A DNA stretch of 64,000 nucleotides from JAXGRD01 sp040766105 (GCA_040766105.1 JAXGRD010000001.1:372001-436000); one strand, 5' to 3'. Counted from the first letter of the stretch, positions 33,390 to 42,225 are shown. Notes: generated by a model from the sequence alone, not told the origin. Numbers and translations: made by a program.

Positions 33390-33914
33390 TCAGTCATCAA
33401 TATCAACATCGTAGATGGTGCCGGTGACGGCATCCACGGTTAGTTCGTATTCCAGAGAATTTGCGGTGCAATTCACATCATAGATATAGGGGCTGTCGGT
33501 CTTAGTGGCTGCTACTTGCTGTTTGTCTTGCTCATTCTTGTCTTGATCGTGTTTGTCTTTCTCGTGATCCTTGTCCTTTTTGTAGGTTGCGTCTTTGAGC
33601 GAAATGCTGTCAAAGGTGATATCCTTTTCGGCCACTGCAATTTTTTTGCTTACAATCTGCTTTACTTGCGCTTCGCTGATGAGGTCGACCTTGCTGCTCT
33701 TGGCCTCCGCCTGAATCATGTCATTCATCGCAGCCCTAGTCTTTTCATCCTGCTTGTCTTCATGCCTTTCAAATAAGAAGGCGGCACCCCCACCGATGAG
33801 GCATAGGGCTACAAGAATGGCAGTCACCGGCTTCCAGGCTTTTTTGATAAACGCCTTGGGGTTTCTCGAGGAATTGGTTTCTACATTAATATCTTTTTCT
33901 TCATTATTTTTCAT
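33390..33914 (-). CDS. PepSY-domain membrane-anchored protein
   Basis: 174 aa. Short cytoplasmic N-terminus, one TM helix (WKPVTAILVALCLIGGGAAFLF), a charged linker, then an extracellular PepSY domain (residues ~90-174: VKQIVSKKIAVAEKDITFDSISLKDATYKKD ... LEYELTVDAVTGTIYDVDIDD, here abbreviated) interrupted by a Lys/Asp-rich insert (KDKDHEKDKHDQDKNEQDKQ). PepSY domains are thought to inhibit or sense proteases. It follows the sensor kinase and has candidate response-regulator repeats upstream, so it is a likely target of that system. Confidence 0.82.
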   Translation of the reverse strand: MKNNEEKDINVETNSSRNPKAFIKKAWKPVTAILVALCLIGGGAAFLFERHEDKQDEKTRAAMNDMIQAEAKSSKVDLISEAQVKQIVSKKIAVAEKDITFDSISLKDATYKKDKDHEKDKHDQDKNEQDKQQVAATKTDSPYIYDVNCTANSLEYELTVDAVTGTIYDVDIDD

Positions 33915-33940
33915 TTGATATGTTCCTTTCGCATATAGAT

Positions 33941-33989
33941 ACTATAGATTTAGGAACATTATCCGTTACATAAATGAATTTAAAATGAA
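33941..33989 (-). promoter_or_regulatory. Candidate response-regulator operator and promoter of the PepSY gene
   Basis: Two direct copies of TTCATTT on the minus strand (33989-33983 and 33978-33972), exactly 11 bp apart, resemble OmpR/PhoB-family half-sites. A -10-like TATAGT (33946-33941) follows with a poor -35, so the repeats sit just upstream of the -35 position, as expected for activation. They overlap the end of the kinase gene. Confidence 0.55.
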
Positions 33990-35350
33990 TCGAAGAAAAA
34001 AAGTTTTATTTGGAAAACCGCACCGCCATCCTGATGGGAAGTGACGCTCACTTCACCGTGGTGTAAATCTACAACCTTTTTCACAATGGACAAGCCGAGA
34101 CCGGTTCCCTCGTTTTTCTCCTTGCTTCTGGAGGAATCCAGTTGATAAAACCGTTCCCAAATGTCATGGGTTTTCTCCGGGGGAACGCCAAAACCGTCGT
34201 CTGCCACTTCAAAGACACAGGAAGTGGCATCTCGGCGTAAGGAAATCCAGACATTGCGATTTGTAAACTTGATAGCATTTTGTATTAAATTATCCATTGC
34301 GCTTTGAAGGACGACTTTATCCCCGTATATGGTAATATTATGTTCAATTTCCGACGACACTATAATATTTTTTTGTTCCGCAAGGAAGGCGCAATCCTGT
34401 GTTAGCTCATGAACCAGATGAGAAAGGTCTACCTCCTGGGAATGCAAGGTCTCCATCCGATCAAGCCTGGAGATTTCAAGGATTTGGTTTATCATGTGGG
34501 TCATTCGACGAGACTGGCGTTCAATCACGGCAAAGGAGCTCTTTGCCTCAGGTATACTTGCGACATGCTGGGCGCTATATTGGCTCTCCGCCAAAATAAC
34601 GGAAACCGGCGTGCGCAGTTCATGTGAAACATCTGCACTGAACTGCTTTTCGTGGTTATAGGAATTTTCCAAGGAATCCAGCATTTCATTGAACACCGAA
34701 GACATTTGGGATATTTCATCCCTCTTGCCCTCTTCAAGTTGAATTCTCTTTGTGAAATCTCTGTTCTTCCCAATGTCCGATGCTGTCTGTACAATCGTTC
34801 TGACAGGCTTGAAGGCCGTCTTAATAATTCGATAGCCGCCGAAAGCGATGATCAGTAGAATAAAGGGGCTGGCAATGGCAATGCCGATGGGGAAATAAAG
34901 AAACCTCTCCGATTCTCTGCTTACAGAAACAATTCCTCTGACCCAAGCTGTTTCCGTAGAGCCGTTTTTAATCGGCACATCCATATAGAGAAAAGTGTTT
35001 TTACCGGCTTTATACTCTTGTACGCTTCCCCCTTGAAGAGGAAGATCCCGGCTAAATCGGTCGGGGATAACACCTTCTGTCTGAGCCCCAGTCTGAGAAT
35101 ATATGCTGAAATAGATGCCCTCATCAAAGGATTCAAAATCACCTCTGTCGGTAGCCGCTTCCTCGGTTTTGCTGATAAGTTCTTTTTCCGTAACGCTTTG
35201 GGATAGTTCTTTGGTAACGAAAAAAGACGCTGCCACAATAATAATCAATAGGCAGACGATAAAGAAGGTATACCAAATGGTGATTCTTACCGTAATGGGT
35301 AGCTTAAGGATACTCCCTCTTAACAGCCTATTCCTAATCTTTGATAACAT
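33980..35350 (-). CDS. Two-component sensor histidine kinase
   Basis: 456 aa. TM1 (WYTFFIVCLLIIIVAASFFV), an extracellular sensor region of ~120 residues, TM2 (FPIGIAIASPFILLIIAFGGY), HAMP, HisKA with SHELRTPVSV (phospho-His), and HATPase (N box DNLIQNAIKF, G boxes DDGFGVPP and GTGLGLS). I use ATG 35350 rather than the upstream TTG 35356. Overlaps the response regulator by 17 nt. Ligand unknown; the pairing with PepSY suggests envelope stress. Confidence 0.93.
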   Translation of the reverse strand: MLSKIRNRLLRGSILKLPITVRITIWYTFFIVCLLIIIVAASFFVTKELSQSVTEKELISKTEEAATDRGDFESFDEGIYFSIYSQTGAQTEGVIPDRFSRDLPLQGGSVQEYKAGKNTFLYMDVPIKNGSTETAWVRGIVSVSRESERFLYFPIGIAIASPFILLIIAFGGYRIIKTAFKPVRTIVQTASDIGKNRDFTKRIQLEEGKRDEISQMSSVFNEMLDSLENSYNHEKQFSADVSHELRTPVSVILAESQYSAQHVASIPEAKSSFAVIERQSRRMTHMINQILEISRLDRMETLHSQEVDLSHLVHELTQDCAFLAEQKNIIVSSEIEHNITIYGDKVVLQSAMDNLIQNAIKFTNRNVWISLRRDATSCVFEVADDGFGVPPEKTHDIWERFYQLDSSRSKEKNEGTGLGLSIVKKVVDLHHGEVSVTSHQDGGAVFQIKLFFFDSF

Positions 35351-36002
35351 AGCCAAGGCCTCTTTTCGTGCGGATCAGGGAAGGACAACCTTCCCGGTCG
35401 ATTTTTCTCCTGATATTTCGAATAAGGACATCAATGAGATTGGAATCTCCTTCATAGGAGTAGTCCCACACGTGATCCAGAATTTGTTGGCGCGTTACAA
35501 CATGTCCTTTTTTCAGCAGCAGGTACTCCAGAACTTCATATTCTTTCCCGGTGAGCAGGATTTCCTCTCCGGAACGCATCGCCGTTCTTTTGGATAAGTC
35601 TACAACCAAACCATCTATCTCGATGATATTCGTTGCACTACCATACCGCCTTCTGATAATCGCCCTAAGCCTTGCAAGAAGTTCGTTGATTTCAAAGGGC
35701 TTGACCATATAATCATCAGCACCCTTGTCCAATCCGCTGATTTTGTCTTCTATCTCTCCTTTGGCGGTGAGCATCAGGACCGGGGTTCCTGAGCCTTGGT
35801 TTCGCAAGCGCTCTAAGAACTGAAAACCATCTAATTTAGGCATCATTGCATCCAGAATGACGGCATCATATTCGCCTACATCCAAAAACGAGAAGGCTTC
35901 TTCTCCGTTAAAGCAACCATCGGCACTGTAGCCATGCTTTTTTAACTGCCTGCATATGACGTCATTGAGATCTCGTTCATCTTCCACCACTAGGACTTTC
36001 AT
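35334..36002 (-). CDS. OmpR-family response regulator
   Basis: 222 aa. Receiver domain with D51 in VILDAMMP as phosphoacceptor, acidic pocket EDE at 7-9, switch Thr (LMLTAKGE) and Lys (VKPF). The C-terminal winged helix (~125-222) has LLTGKEYEVLEYLLLKKG and RTKRGLGYVI. Start overlaps the amidohydrolase stop (ATGA). Confidence 0.95.
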   Translation of the reverse strand: MKVLVVEDERDLNDVICRQLKKHGYSADGCFNGEEAFSFLDVGEYDAVILDAMMPKLDGFQFLERLRNQGSGTPVLMLTAKGEIEDKISGLDKGADDYMVKPFEINELLARLRAIIRRRYGSATNIIEIDGLVVDLSKRTAMRSGEEILLTGKEYEVLEYLLLKKGHVVTRQQILDHVWDYSYEGDSNLIDVLIRNIRRKIDREGCPSLIRTKRGLGYVIKD

Positions 36003-37240
36003 GGGGAAACCGCTTTTCCTTCCTTCATAATCATCACCATGTTGTCCACGCTGATGTTGCGAATATTTTCTAAGGGATTGCCATCCAGGACAATTAAATC
36101 TGCAAACTTACCGGCTTCCAAGGTTCCCGTGATATCGTCCACCTTGAGCATTTCAGCTCCGATCTTTGTGGCTGACAGAATGGTGTCCATGGGCGATATG
36201 TTTGCTTCCTCAACAAAGGCGAACATTTCCCCTATGGCAGTGTGGCCGTAGGGTGTCAGGGAGGAAGAGAAGGAGTCGGAGCCGATGGTCAGGCCGATTC
36301 CTTGTTCCTTTGCCTTTCGAAGATTGTCGTAAACCCGTTGTAGTTCCTTTTCCGCCACAGTTTCTCCGGGATATTCGTCGTGGAGTTCCGGGACGTAGGG
36401 TGGTGCATATATGGTGAACCACTCCTTGAGAAATTGAATGGTGGGACAGAAGTAGATATTCTTCTCCGCCATAATTGCAAGTGCTTCATCGTTAAGGGTT
36501 TGTCCGTGAATGATCAGGTGAACCCCTGCCTTGACTGAGTCCAAGGCGCCTTGGTATCCTTCCGCGTGGGCCCATACGGGTATGCCCACCATGTTACATT
36601 CGTCCACCACCGCTTGGATTTCCTCCAAGGTGTAGTGCTGATCCAGTTTTTTGTCCCACTTCCAAAGTCCGCCGCCGGTGGACCAAATCTTGATGGCGTC
36701 GGGGTCTTCTCGCATTCTTCTGCGAACTGCCTTTCGAAGTTCCCAGGGACCGTCGATTCTTTCAGCCCAAGGATGGGATTCTTCGTTGTACCAAATGGGG
36801 AGTTTATGAGAATCTCCGTGGCCGCCGGTACGACAAAAGCCTTTGCCTGTGGCGACGATGCGAGGACCCTCCATAACCCCTTGCTCTATCATGTTTCTTA
36901 TGTGAATGCCGGATGCGGAGATCTCTCCTACGGTGGTCAGACCACGCTTGAGGCTTTGGTGAGCCTGCTCCACGGCAACTACCGTCTTTTGAATTGGTGG
37001 TTCCAAGACCCACTCCGTGTCATCATCGGTGAGATTGCCGGAAAAATGCAGATGGGTATCGATGAGGCCGGGCATGACGGTTTTTCCGGTGGCATCATAT
37101 ATTTCGTACGCTTCAGGTATATCTGTCCTCTCTCCCCCATAGACAATCTTCTTGTCATCGATGAGGAGAAGGGAGTTCTCCACGGGCTTTCCGCCCCTTC
37201 CATCGATGAGAAATCCACCTAAAATGGCTATTTTGGACAT
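35999..37240 (-). CDS. Metal-dependent amidohydrolase (imidazolonepropionase/prolidase-like)
   Basis: 413 aa TIM-barrel amidohydrolase: HxH in DTHLHFSG, probable carboxylated Lys in DAIKIWSTGG, metal His in VWAHAEG and LIIHGQTL, Asp in LTIGSDSFSS. The family includes imidazolonepropionases and Xaa-Pro or N-acyl dipeptidases; no signal peptide, so cytoplasmic. I choose ATG 37240 since GGAGG is 7 nt upstream, while ATG 37246 touches it. The exact substrate cannot be read from sequence. Same strand as the two-component genes and overlapping them by 4 nt. Confidence 0.85.
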   Translation of the reverse strand: MSKIAILGGFLIDGRGGKPVENSLLLIDDKKIVYGGERTDIPEAYEIYDATGKTVMPGLIDTHLHFSGNLTDDDTEWVLEPPIQKTVVAVEQAHQSLKRGLTTVGEISASGIHIRNMIEQGVMEGPRIVATGKGFCRTGGHGDSHKLPIWYNEESHPWAERIDGPWELRKAVRRRMREDPDAIKIWSTGGGLWKWDKKLDQHYTLEEIQAVVDECNMVGIPVWAHAEGYQGALDSVKAGVHLIIHGQTLNDEALAIMAEKNIYFCPTIQFLKEWFTIYAPPYVPELHDEYPGETVAEKELQRVYDNLRKAKEQGIGLTIGSDSFSSSLTPYGHTAIGEMFAFVEEANISPMDTILSATKIGAEMLKVDDITGTLEAGKFADLIVLDGNPLENIRNISVDNMVMIMKEGKAVSP

Positions 37241-37297
37241 ATACATACCTCCGTAAAATCAGTGATAGGGATTGAGATAATTATAACATACGCCGGC

Positions 37298-37867
37298 TTA
37301 GGATGAAGATATTTTTTGAATCAGATGGAGTTCCGGTGTGGTGTCACTGCGGTTCCGTTGTAGAAAGGAGAGAACTTCATAGATGTCCGAGGGCAAATCG
37401 GAGAGGAGGTCCATTACCATCTGATGTTCCTCCAAGGCGCCGGGGTGGCCCTTGTAGGTGATGACGGACATGATGCCGCCCTCTTTCAGCAGATTTAAGC
37501 CGGTTTGGATGGCAGCAACCGAGGTGGCATGAGCGGTGGTGATTTCCTTGGAGCCTCCGGGAAGATACCCCAAGTTGAACATAATTACTGCAGGAGGTTC
37601 TTTTACATAGGCATCCATCTTGTGGTGGGAGTCTAAGATCAGGTGAAGATGGCAAGTTGCGGCGTTTCCCGAAAGTTTCTTCTCCGTCAGGGTAAGGGCT
37701 TCTTCTTGTATATCAAAGCCGTAGAGAGTTCCGGTATGGCCAACGGCAGAGGCCAAAAAGACCGCATCGTTCCCTCTTCCCAAGGTGGCATCCACTGCGG
37801 TGTCCCCGGGTTGTATGCATGGTGCCAGCAAACGGTGGCATCGTTCCGTAATGGTGATTCCAAACAT
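37298..37867 (-). CDS. MnmM/YtqB-like tRNA methyltransferase
   Basis: 189-aa class I SAM methyltransferase. SAM motif VDATLGRGNDAVFLA, and catalytic-region FNLGYLPGG and SVITYKGHPGALEE. This pattern belongs to the YtqB group, in which the Bacillus protein has been described as MnmM, methylating 5-aminomethyl-2-thiouridine at tRNA wobble positions. If so, it acts after MnmE/MnmG, also in this window. Begins 10 nt after the CBS-protein stop. Confidence 0.82.
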   Translation of the reverse strand: MFGITITERCHRLLAPCIQPGDTAVDATLGRGNDAVFLASAVGHTGTLYGFDIQEEALTLTEKKLSGNAATCHLHLILDSHHKMDAYVKEPPAVIMFNLGYLPGGSKEITTAHATSVAAIQTGLNLLKEGGIMSVITYKGHPGALEEHQMVMDLLSDLPSDIYEVLSFLQRNRSDTTPELHLIQKISSS

Positions 37868-37877
37868 GATTTTCTCC

Positions 37878-38996
37878 CTACTGCATGCTCATCTGTTTTA
37901 AGGCATACTTTGTTATGTTGCTGATATTGATGATCCCAACCATGGCGCCGTCTTCCATGACCGGTGCCTTCTTGATGTGCTTTCTTCCCAAGATGCTGCA
38001 GACCATTTCCAAGTCATCGTCGGTGTCCACGGTGATGACCGCCTTCTTGGCAATGTCCATGACCTTCATGTTCATCAGCCTCTTCATCTTCTCATCGAAG
38101 CCGATTTTAATGAAGGAGTACACATTGATAAACCCGTCATGACCGTCGGATAGAAATCGGATGATATCTCCGTCGGAAATGAAGCCAATTAGGCTCTGTT
38201 TTTCGTCTACCACCGGCATGCCGCTGATTTTCTTCTCTGTCAGCATCTTTAAGGCATCCACAATGGTGTCGCTACCCTTTACCGTATATACTTCTTTTTT
38301 CATTAGGGTTTCCAAAGGGGTTGTTGGGACATCTTTTCGTTTTCTTCCCACGAGGAAGTGGACGAGGGGCTTTTGGAGTCTCTTTCTGAAAAAGTTCACT
38401 ACCAGACCGGTGAAGATGGCCGTCAGTATAGTTCCCTCTCTGGTGCCAATGACTTGCATGTCGAAGAAGATGAGGGACATAACGACGGAGGCTGCGGCGC
38501 AGGACAAGTCGAAGACGATTTTCGTTTTTCCGAAGTCCTTCTTGGCCTTATCTGCAACTACTTTCACGAAGGCTTCTCCCGAGTTCATGATAACATCTGC
38601 AATGACGGCAAGGCAAACGCCGAAGCCGATGACGATGATACCTGCCACCACGAAGGCCATTTGGAATCCGTAATTGGCTGGCGGGAAGTTGGACAAGGTC
38701 CAAACTCCCAAGTCGGTAAACAGTCCGAAGATGAAGGACAGGGGAATTTGGAGGAACTGAATTGGCTTGAAGTCCTTCCGAAGGATGAGAATTTGTCCCA
38801 AAACCATGGTGCAATTCCACAGAATCAGCCAGGTTCCAAAGGATATATCGGGGATGCGATAACTCATGATATTGGCGACGGAAGAGATGGGAGAGACTCC
38901 CAATCCTCCATGTCTGGTCAGGGCAATGCCCATGGCAGAGAAAAATAAACTTACTACGAATAAACCGTATCTTTTAGCCACTTCTTTTTTAGTCAT
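37878..38996 (-). CDS. YczE/YitT-like membrane protein fused to a CBS-domain pair
   Basis: 372 aa. The N-terminal ~210 residues have five or six TM helices and YczE-like features (ALTRHGGLGVSPISSVANIMS, GTWLILWNCTMVLGQILILRKDF). The C-terminal ~140 residues are two CBS motifs (MKKEVYTVKGSDTIVDALKML...GMPVVDE; KKAVITVDTDDDLEMVCSIL...KKAPVMEDG). CBS pairs bind adenine nucleotides and gate transporters, so I infer nucleotide-gated transport or sensing; substrate unknown. ATG 38996 follows AAAGGAA; the in-frame TTG at 39020 is less likely. Its leader is hairpin-rich. Confidence 0.8.
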   Translation of the reverse strand: MTKKEVAKRYGLFVVSLFFSAMGIALTRHGGLGVSPISSVANIMSYRIPDISFGTWLILWNCTMVLGQILILRKDFKPIQFLQIPLSFIFGLFTDLGVWTLSNFPPANYGFQMAFVVAGIIVIGFGVCLAVIADVIMNSGEAFVKVVADKAKKDFGKTKIVFDLSCAAASVVMSLIFFDMQVIGTREGTILTAIFTGLVVNFFRKRLQKPLVHFLVGRKRKDVPTTPLETLMKKEVYTVKGSDTIVDALKMLTEKKISGMPVVDEKQSLIGFISDGDIIRFLSDGHDGFINVYSFIKIGFDEKMKRLMNMKVMDIAKKAVITVDTDDDLEMVCSILGRKHIKKAPVMEDGAMVGIINISNITKYALKQMSMQ

Positions 38997-39020
38997 TGGA
39001 TTCCTTTCTTTGTGACGCAA

Positions 39021-39069
39021 TAAAAAAGCGATCTACGCCGCTCTTCTAAAAACAATTCACCCGGTGAAA
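39021..39069 (-). other. Hairpin-rich 5' leader of the membrane-CBS gene
   Basis: Between the promoter and the gene, two hairpins occur in series on the minus strand: one around TTCACCGGGTGAA (39068-39055) followed by TTGTTTTT, and a weaker AGCG...CGCT (39042-39027) followed by TTTTTT. Either could terminate transcription early, giving an attenuated leader or a short RNA. No known riboswitch core is recognised. Confidence 0.45.
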
Positions 39070-39094
39070 TGCTTCATATCTTGATATAAACATG

Positions 39095-39124
39095 ATTATA
39101 CGTGCAATACCCTATATTTGTCAA
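39095..39124 (-). promoter_or_regulatory. Promoter of the membrane-CBS gene
   Basis: TTGACA (39124-39119), 18 nt, TATAAT (39100-39095): consensus hexamers. Only 7 bp separates the -35 from the ISLre2 target duplication. Confidence 0.8.
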
Positions 39125-39131
39125 CTTTCCA

Positions 39132-39140
39132 CCCGGCATC
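39132..39140. repeat. ISLre2 target-site duplication, left copy
   Basis: CCCGGCATC, identical to 40793-40801; 9 bp suits the ISLre2 family. Confidence 0.8.
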
Positions 39141-40792
39141 GACAGCGTCAAGTTTTTGTAGGATTTAGAATTTGAAAACATCCTGGTTGTCATAACTGCA
39201 TGCATCAACCCAAAATCATATGTTGTAGATTCTTTCTCTGATCGCCAATATCTTTCTTACTTGTGCCGCAGGGGAACTTTGTAATTTATCGAAATATCTC
39301 CCGTCTTTGACATGGTGTTCTTTTTCCCACATACGCATGTCTTCGCTGGAAAATATCTCCTCCATCCCTACGGCTTTTTCTATCGACTCTCTTTGGTATC
39401 TCACCAGCTCTAACATATCCCCTCCATTCCACCAATAGGCTCTCAATCGCGACATCCTATCGACTCCCGTCTTGCTCCAACCCATGGGCCGGCTACTCAT
39501 TCTGCTTGCTAATACATGACTTACATGGCCTTCCGTACTACTTCCCACTATGCCATTCGGCTTCCTCAGCCGTATCCTTGCCGCACTCCAATTGGATAGA
39601 AAATAGCCTGCGGATTTCATCACTCTCTTTTGTGCACTTTCTTCCACAGTGCATATCATGATTTCTTCTACCACTTGATTGAAATCGGACTTTGTGCCTC
39701 GGCGCATCATGCTTTTCAAATGCTCTCGCACATCCTCCCCTTGTTCTCCTAAGTGGGAGGTCATCCGTATTAGATGCTGGTTGATGTGATGTTCATCCAA
39801 CACTGTCGTGATTCCGCCTATCTTTGATTTCCCACTCTTAATCCAACCCCCTCCGTCCGCATTTAAATAGATTTGCTCCACTTGATCCAAATCATACTTA
39901 CCATCGATGTACTCATACACTTTCTCCCATATGATCTTACTATCCTCTCCCTCATATACTCCACTGAAGTAATGGGGGTTGACTAGCCTGAAACGGCTAC
40001 TTTGCGGTGCTACCGACTCGACTCCTTCATATACATAGATGAGTTTTGACAATACATTATTGTTTTTTCTTCCGCTTGGAAAGCGGATGATATCTCCAGG
40101 TTGCTCTATGTACTGCAACGGTACATGATCCTCATCAGCATCTATGTATAGGAACTTGACTTGCTTTTTCTCTCTGAATTCTTTCTCAATTTCCGGGAAT
40201 TTAAGTGCATGGATTTTGTTCTTTACTGCTCCTTTGCTGATGTGATCTGTTATGCTTACCGCTGCCGCTGCCCTTCCATAGGAAGTTTGGACTGCTTCTT
40301 TCAGCACCTCTGCTTCCGCATCTTCGGTCAGCCTAGCATTCTTCGCTATGCCTAGAATCTCATCCAATAGGTAACATCGCTCTCCTGTTTTCTTGTTCTT
40401 GAAAAGCGTCTTTGAAAACCGTATCTCACCCATAGATGTCAGCAGTGTCTTTGTATCGTGGCGGACTACTTCATAGCCTTCCCTTCTAAGACTGCTGTTG
40501 CAGATCATTTCATTCATTTCTTCGAATATGTCCCCGATGATTCTGCAACCCAACCCCAGAACTTCTTCTTTTATGCCATCTACTAAAGAGGCAATATCTT
40601 TGGGATTTTCGAAAAAATCCGCACCCATATTTTCGATGTTTTCAATGCCATTTTCATGAAACCGTAGTATACTGTTATACATAGAGAACTCCCTTCTGAT
40701 TGTGTTTGGTTTTTTCCACAATTAATTTTAACACAACCGGGTGTTCTCTTTTCTTTTTTGTCTCTATTTCCCTACAAACATTTTACGCTAAC
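39141..40792 (-). mobile_element. Complete ISLre2-family insertion sequence, 1652 bp
   Basis: Bounded by a 9-bp target duplication and by imperfect ~28-bp inverted repeats: left GACAGCGTCAAGTTTTTGTAGG, here cited to position 39162, right (reverse-complemented) GTTAGCGTAAAATGTTTGTAGG. It carries one intact transposase gene. Inserted between the promoter of the membrane-CBS gene and the glyA promoter, both of which stay intact. The 39169-39215 interval is its noncoding left end. Confidence 0.85.
39216..40682 (-). CDS. ISLre2-family transposase (UPF0236)
   Basis: 488 aa. Matches the ISLre2/UPF0236 type: the N-terminal region with RREGYEVVRHDTKTLLTSMGEIRFSKT, the central YIDADEDHVPLQY and IYLNADGGGWIKSG (probable catalytic Asp residues), and the C-terminal GIVGSSTEGHVSHVLASRMSSRPMGWSKTG. 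ATG 40682 (MYNSILRFHENG) is preceded by GGGAG; an open extension to 40721 lacks support. The frame is intact, so the element may still be active. Confidence 0.9.
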   Translation of the reverse strand: MYNSILRFHENGIENIENMGADFFENPKDIASLVDGIKEEVLGLGCRIIGDIFEEMNEMICNSSLRREGYEVVRHDTKTLLTSMGEIRFSKTLFKNKKTGERCYLLDEILGIAKNARLTEDAEAEVLKEAVQTSYGRAAAAVSITDHISKGAVKNKIHALKFPEIEKEFREKKQVKFLYIDADEDHVPLQYIEQPGDIIRFPSGRKNNNVLSKLIYVYEGVESVAPQSSRFRLVNPHYFSGVYEGEDSKIIWEKVYEYIDGKYDLDQVEQIYLNADGGGWIKSGKSKIGGITTVLDEHHINQHLIRMTSHLGEQGEDVREHLKSMMRRGTKSDFNQVVEEIMICTVEESAQKRVMKSAGYFLSNWSAARIRLRKPNGIVGSSTEGHVSHVLASRMSSRPMGWSKTGVDRMSRLRAYWWNGGDMLELVRYQRESIEKAVGMEEIFSSEDMRMWEKEHHVKDGRYFDKLQSSPAAQVRKILAIRERIYNI

Positions 40793-40801
40793 CCCGGCAT
40801 C
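40793..40801. repeat. ISLre2 target-site duplication, right copy
   Basis: CCCGGCATC, identical to 39132-39140. 40802-40876 holds no gene that I recognise. Confidence 0.8.
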
Positions 40802-40876
40802 ATCAACATCCCTTCCCTTCCAGATTGGGATGAGGTTATCCAAGAATCACAGGCGCAAAATCCACCCTTTAAACTA

Positions 40877-40905
40877 TTGTACTTTATCAAGGAATTTGGT
40901 ACAAT
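40877..40905 (+). promoter_or_regulatory. glyA promoter
   Basis: TTGTAC (40877-40882), 17 nt, TACAAT (40900-40905), then AAGGAGG and the ATG at 40932. Confidence 0.7.
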
Positions 40906-40931
40906 AGCCGTTGTGATAAGGAGGATTTTGC

Positions 40932-42173
40932 ATGTATAAATTTGAAGACATTGAGTTGGTGGATGAAGGCGTGGCAGCTGCCATAGCCAGTGAACTGGAT
41001 AGACAGAAGAGGCATATTGAACTAATCGCCTCAGAAAACATTGTAAGTAAAGCGGTAATGGCTGCCATGGGCAGTCCCCTTACAAATAAATATGCCGAAG
41101 GATACCCGGGGAAACGGTATTACGGAGGCTGCGAGTGTGTGGACGTGGTGGAAGATCTCGCCAGAGAGAGAGCAAAGAAACTCTTTGGTTGTGAATATGC
41201 CAATGTACAGCCTCACTCGGGAGCACAGGCAAATATGGCTGTCTTTTTTGCGGTTGTAAAACCGGGAGACACGGTCATGGGCTTAGGCTTGAACAGCGGC
41301 GGGCACTTGACTCACGGAAGCCCCGTGAACATGTCGGGATGCTATTTCAACATCGTTCCCTATGATGTAAATGAAGAGGGATACATCGATTACGATGAGG
41401 TGGAGAAGATTGCCATGGAGTGCAAGCCGAAACTGATTGTTTCCGGCGGAAGCGCTTATGCTAGAAAAATCGATTTTAAGCGATTTAGAGAAATCGCAGA
41501 TAAGGTGGATGCTGTCCTTTTGGCGGACATTGCACACATCGCCGGGCCCGTGGCTGCCGGACTGCACGAAAGTCCCATTCCCTATGCCCACGTGACCACT
41601 ACCACGACCCACAAGACCCTTCGCGGTCCGAGAGGTGGAATGATCCTCTCCAGCGATGAGGTGAACAAGAAGTACAACTTTAACAAGGCGGTCTTCCCCG
41701 GAATCCAAGGGGGTCCCCTGATGCACATCATCGCATCCAAGGCGGTTTGCCTGAAGGAAGCGCTGCTCCCCTCCTTTAAGGAGTATCAGGAGCAGGTGCT
41801 GAAGAATTCCAAGGCACTCTCCTTAGCCCTACTGGACAGAGGTTTTGACATCGTTTCCGGGGGAACGGACAACCACCTGATGTTGGTTGACCTGAGACCT
41901 AAGGGAATTACCGGAAAGGAAGCGGAGGACCTGTTGTGGCAGGCGAACATCACCTGCAACAAGAACTCCATACCCAACGATCCGGAAAAACCCACAGTTA
42001 CCAGCGGTATCCGAATCGGTACCCCCGCCATCACCAGCAGGGGCATGGTGGAAGCGGACATGGAAATCATCGCAGAAGCCATGGACTTGATTATCACCGA
42101 TGTGGAAGCCAATAGAGAAACCGTAAAGGATATGGTCAAGGAATTGACGGACAAATATCCCATCTACGAATAA
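40932..42173 (+). CDS. glyA: Serine hydroxymethyltransferase
   Basis: 413-aa PLP enzyme interconverting serine and glycine with tetrahydrofolate; main source of one-carbon units. Motifs: LIASENIVS at the N-terminus, PGKRYYGGCE, HLTHG, PLP-Lys in TTTTTHKTLRGPRGG, and the C-terminal GIRIGTPAITSRGM. Normal length. Followed by a terminator. Confidence 0.97.
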   Translation: MYKFEDIELVDEGVAAAIASELDRQKRHIELIASENIVSKAVMAAMGSPLTNKYAEGYPGKRYYGGCECVDVVEDLARERAKKLFGCEYANVQPHSGAQANMAVFFAVVKPGDTVMGLGLNSGGHLTHGSPVNMSGCYFNIVPYDVNEEGYIDYDEVEKIAMECKPKLIVSGGSAYARKIDFKRFREIADKVDAVLLADIAHIAGPVAAGLHESPIPYAHVTTTTTHKTLRGPRGGMILSSDEVNKKYNFNKAVFPGIQGGPLMHIIASKAVCLKEALLPSFKEYQEQVLKNSKALSLALLDRGFDIVSGGTDNHLMLVDLRPKGITGKEAEDLLWQANITCNKNSIPNDPEKPTVTSGIRIGTPAITSRGMVEADMEIIAEAMDLIITDVEANRETVKDMVKELTDKYPIYE

Positions 42174-42196
42174 AAAAGATGATGCAATCAAGGAGA

Positions 42197-42225
42197 ACGG
42201 CGCACTTTAGGGTGCGTCGTTTGTT
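42197..42225 (+). terminator. Terminator after glyA
   Basis: ACGGCGCAC (42197-42205)/GTGCGTCGT (42212-42220), one G-U pair, followed by TTGTT. Weak U-run; moderate support. Confidence 0.6.
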
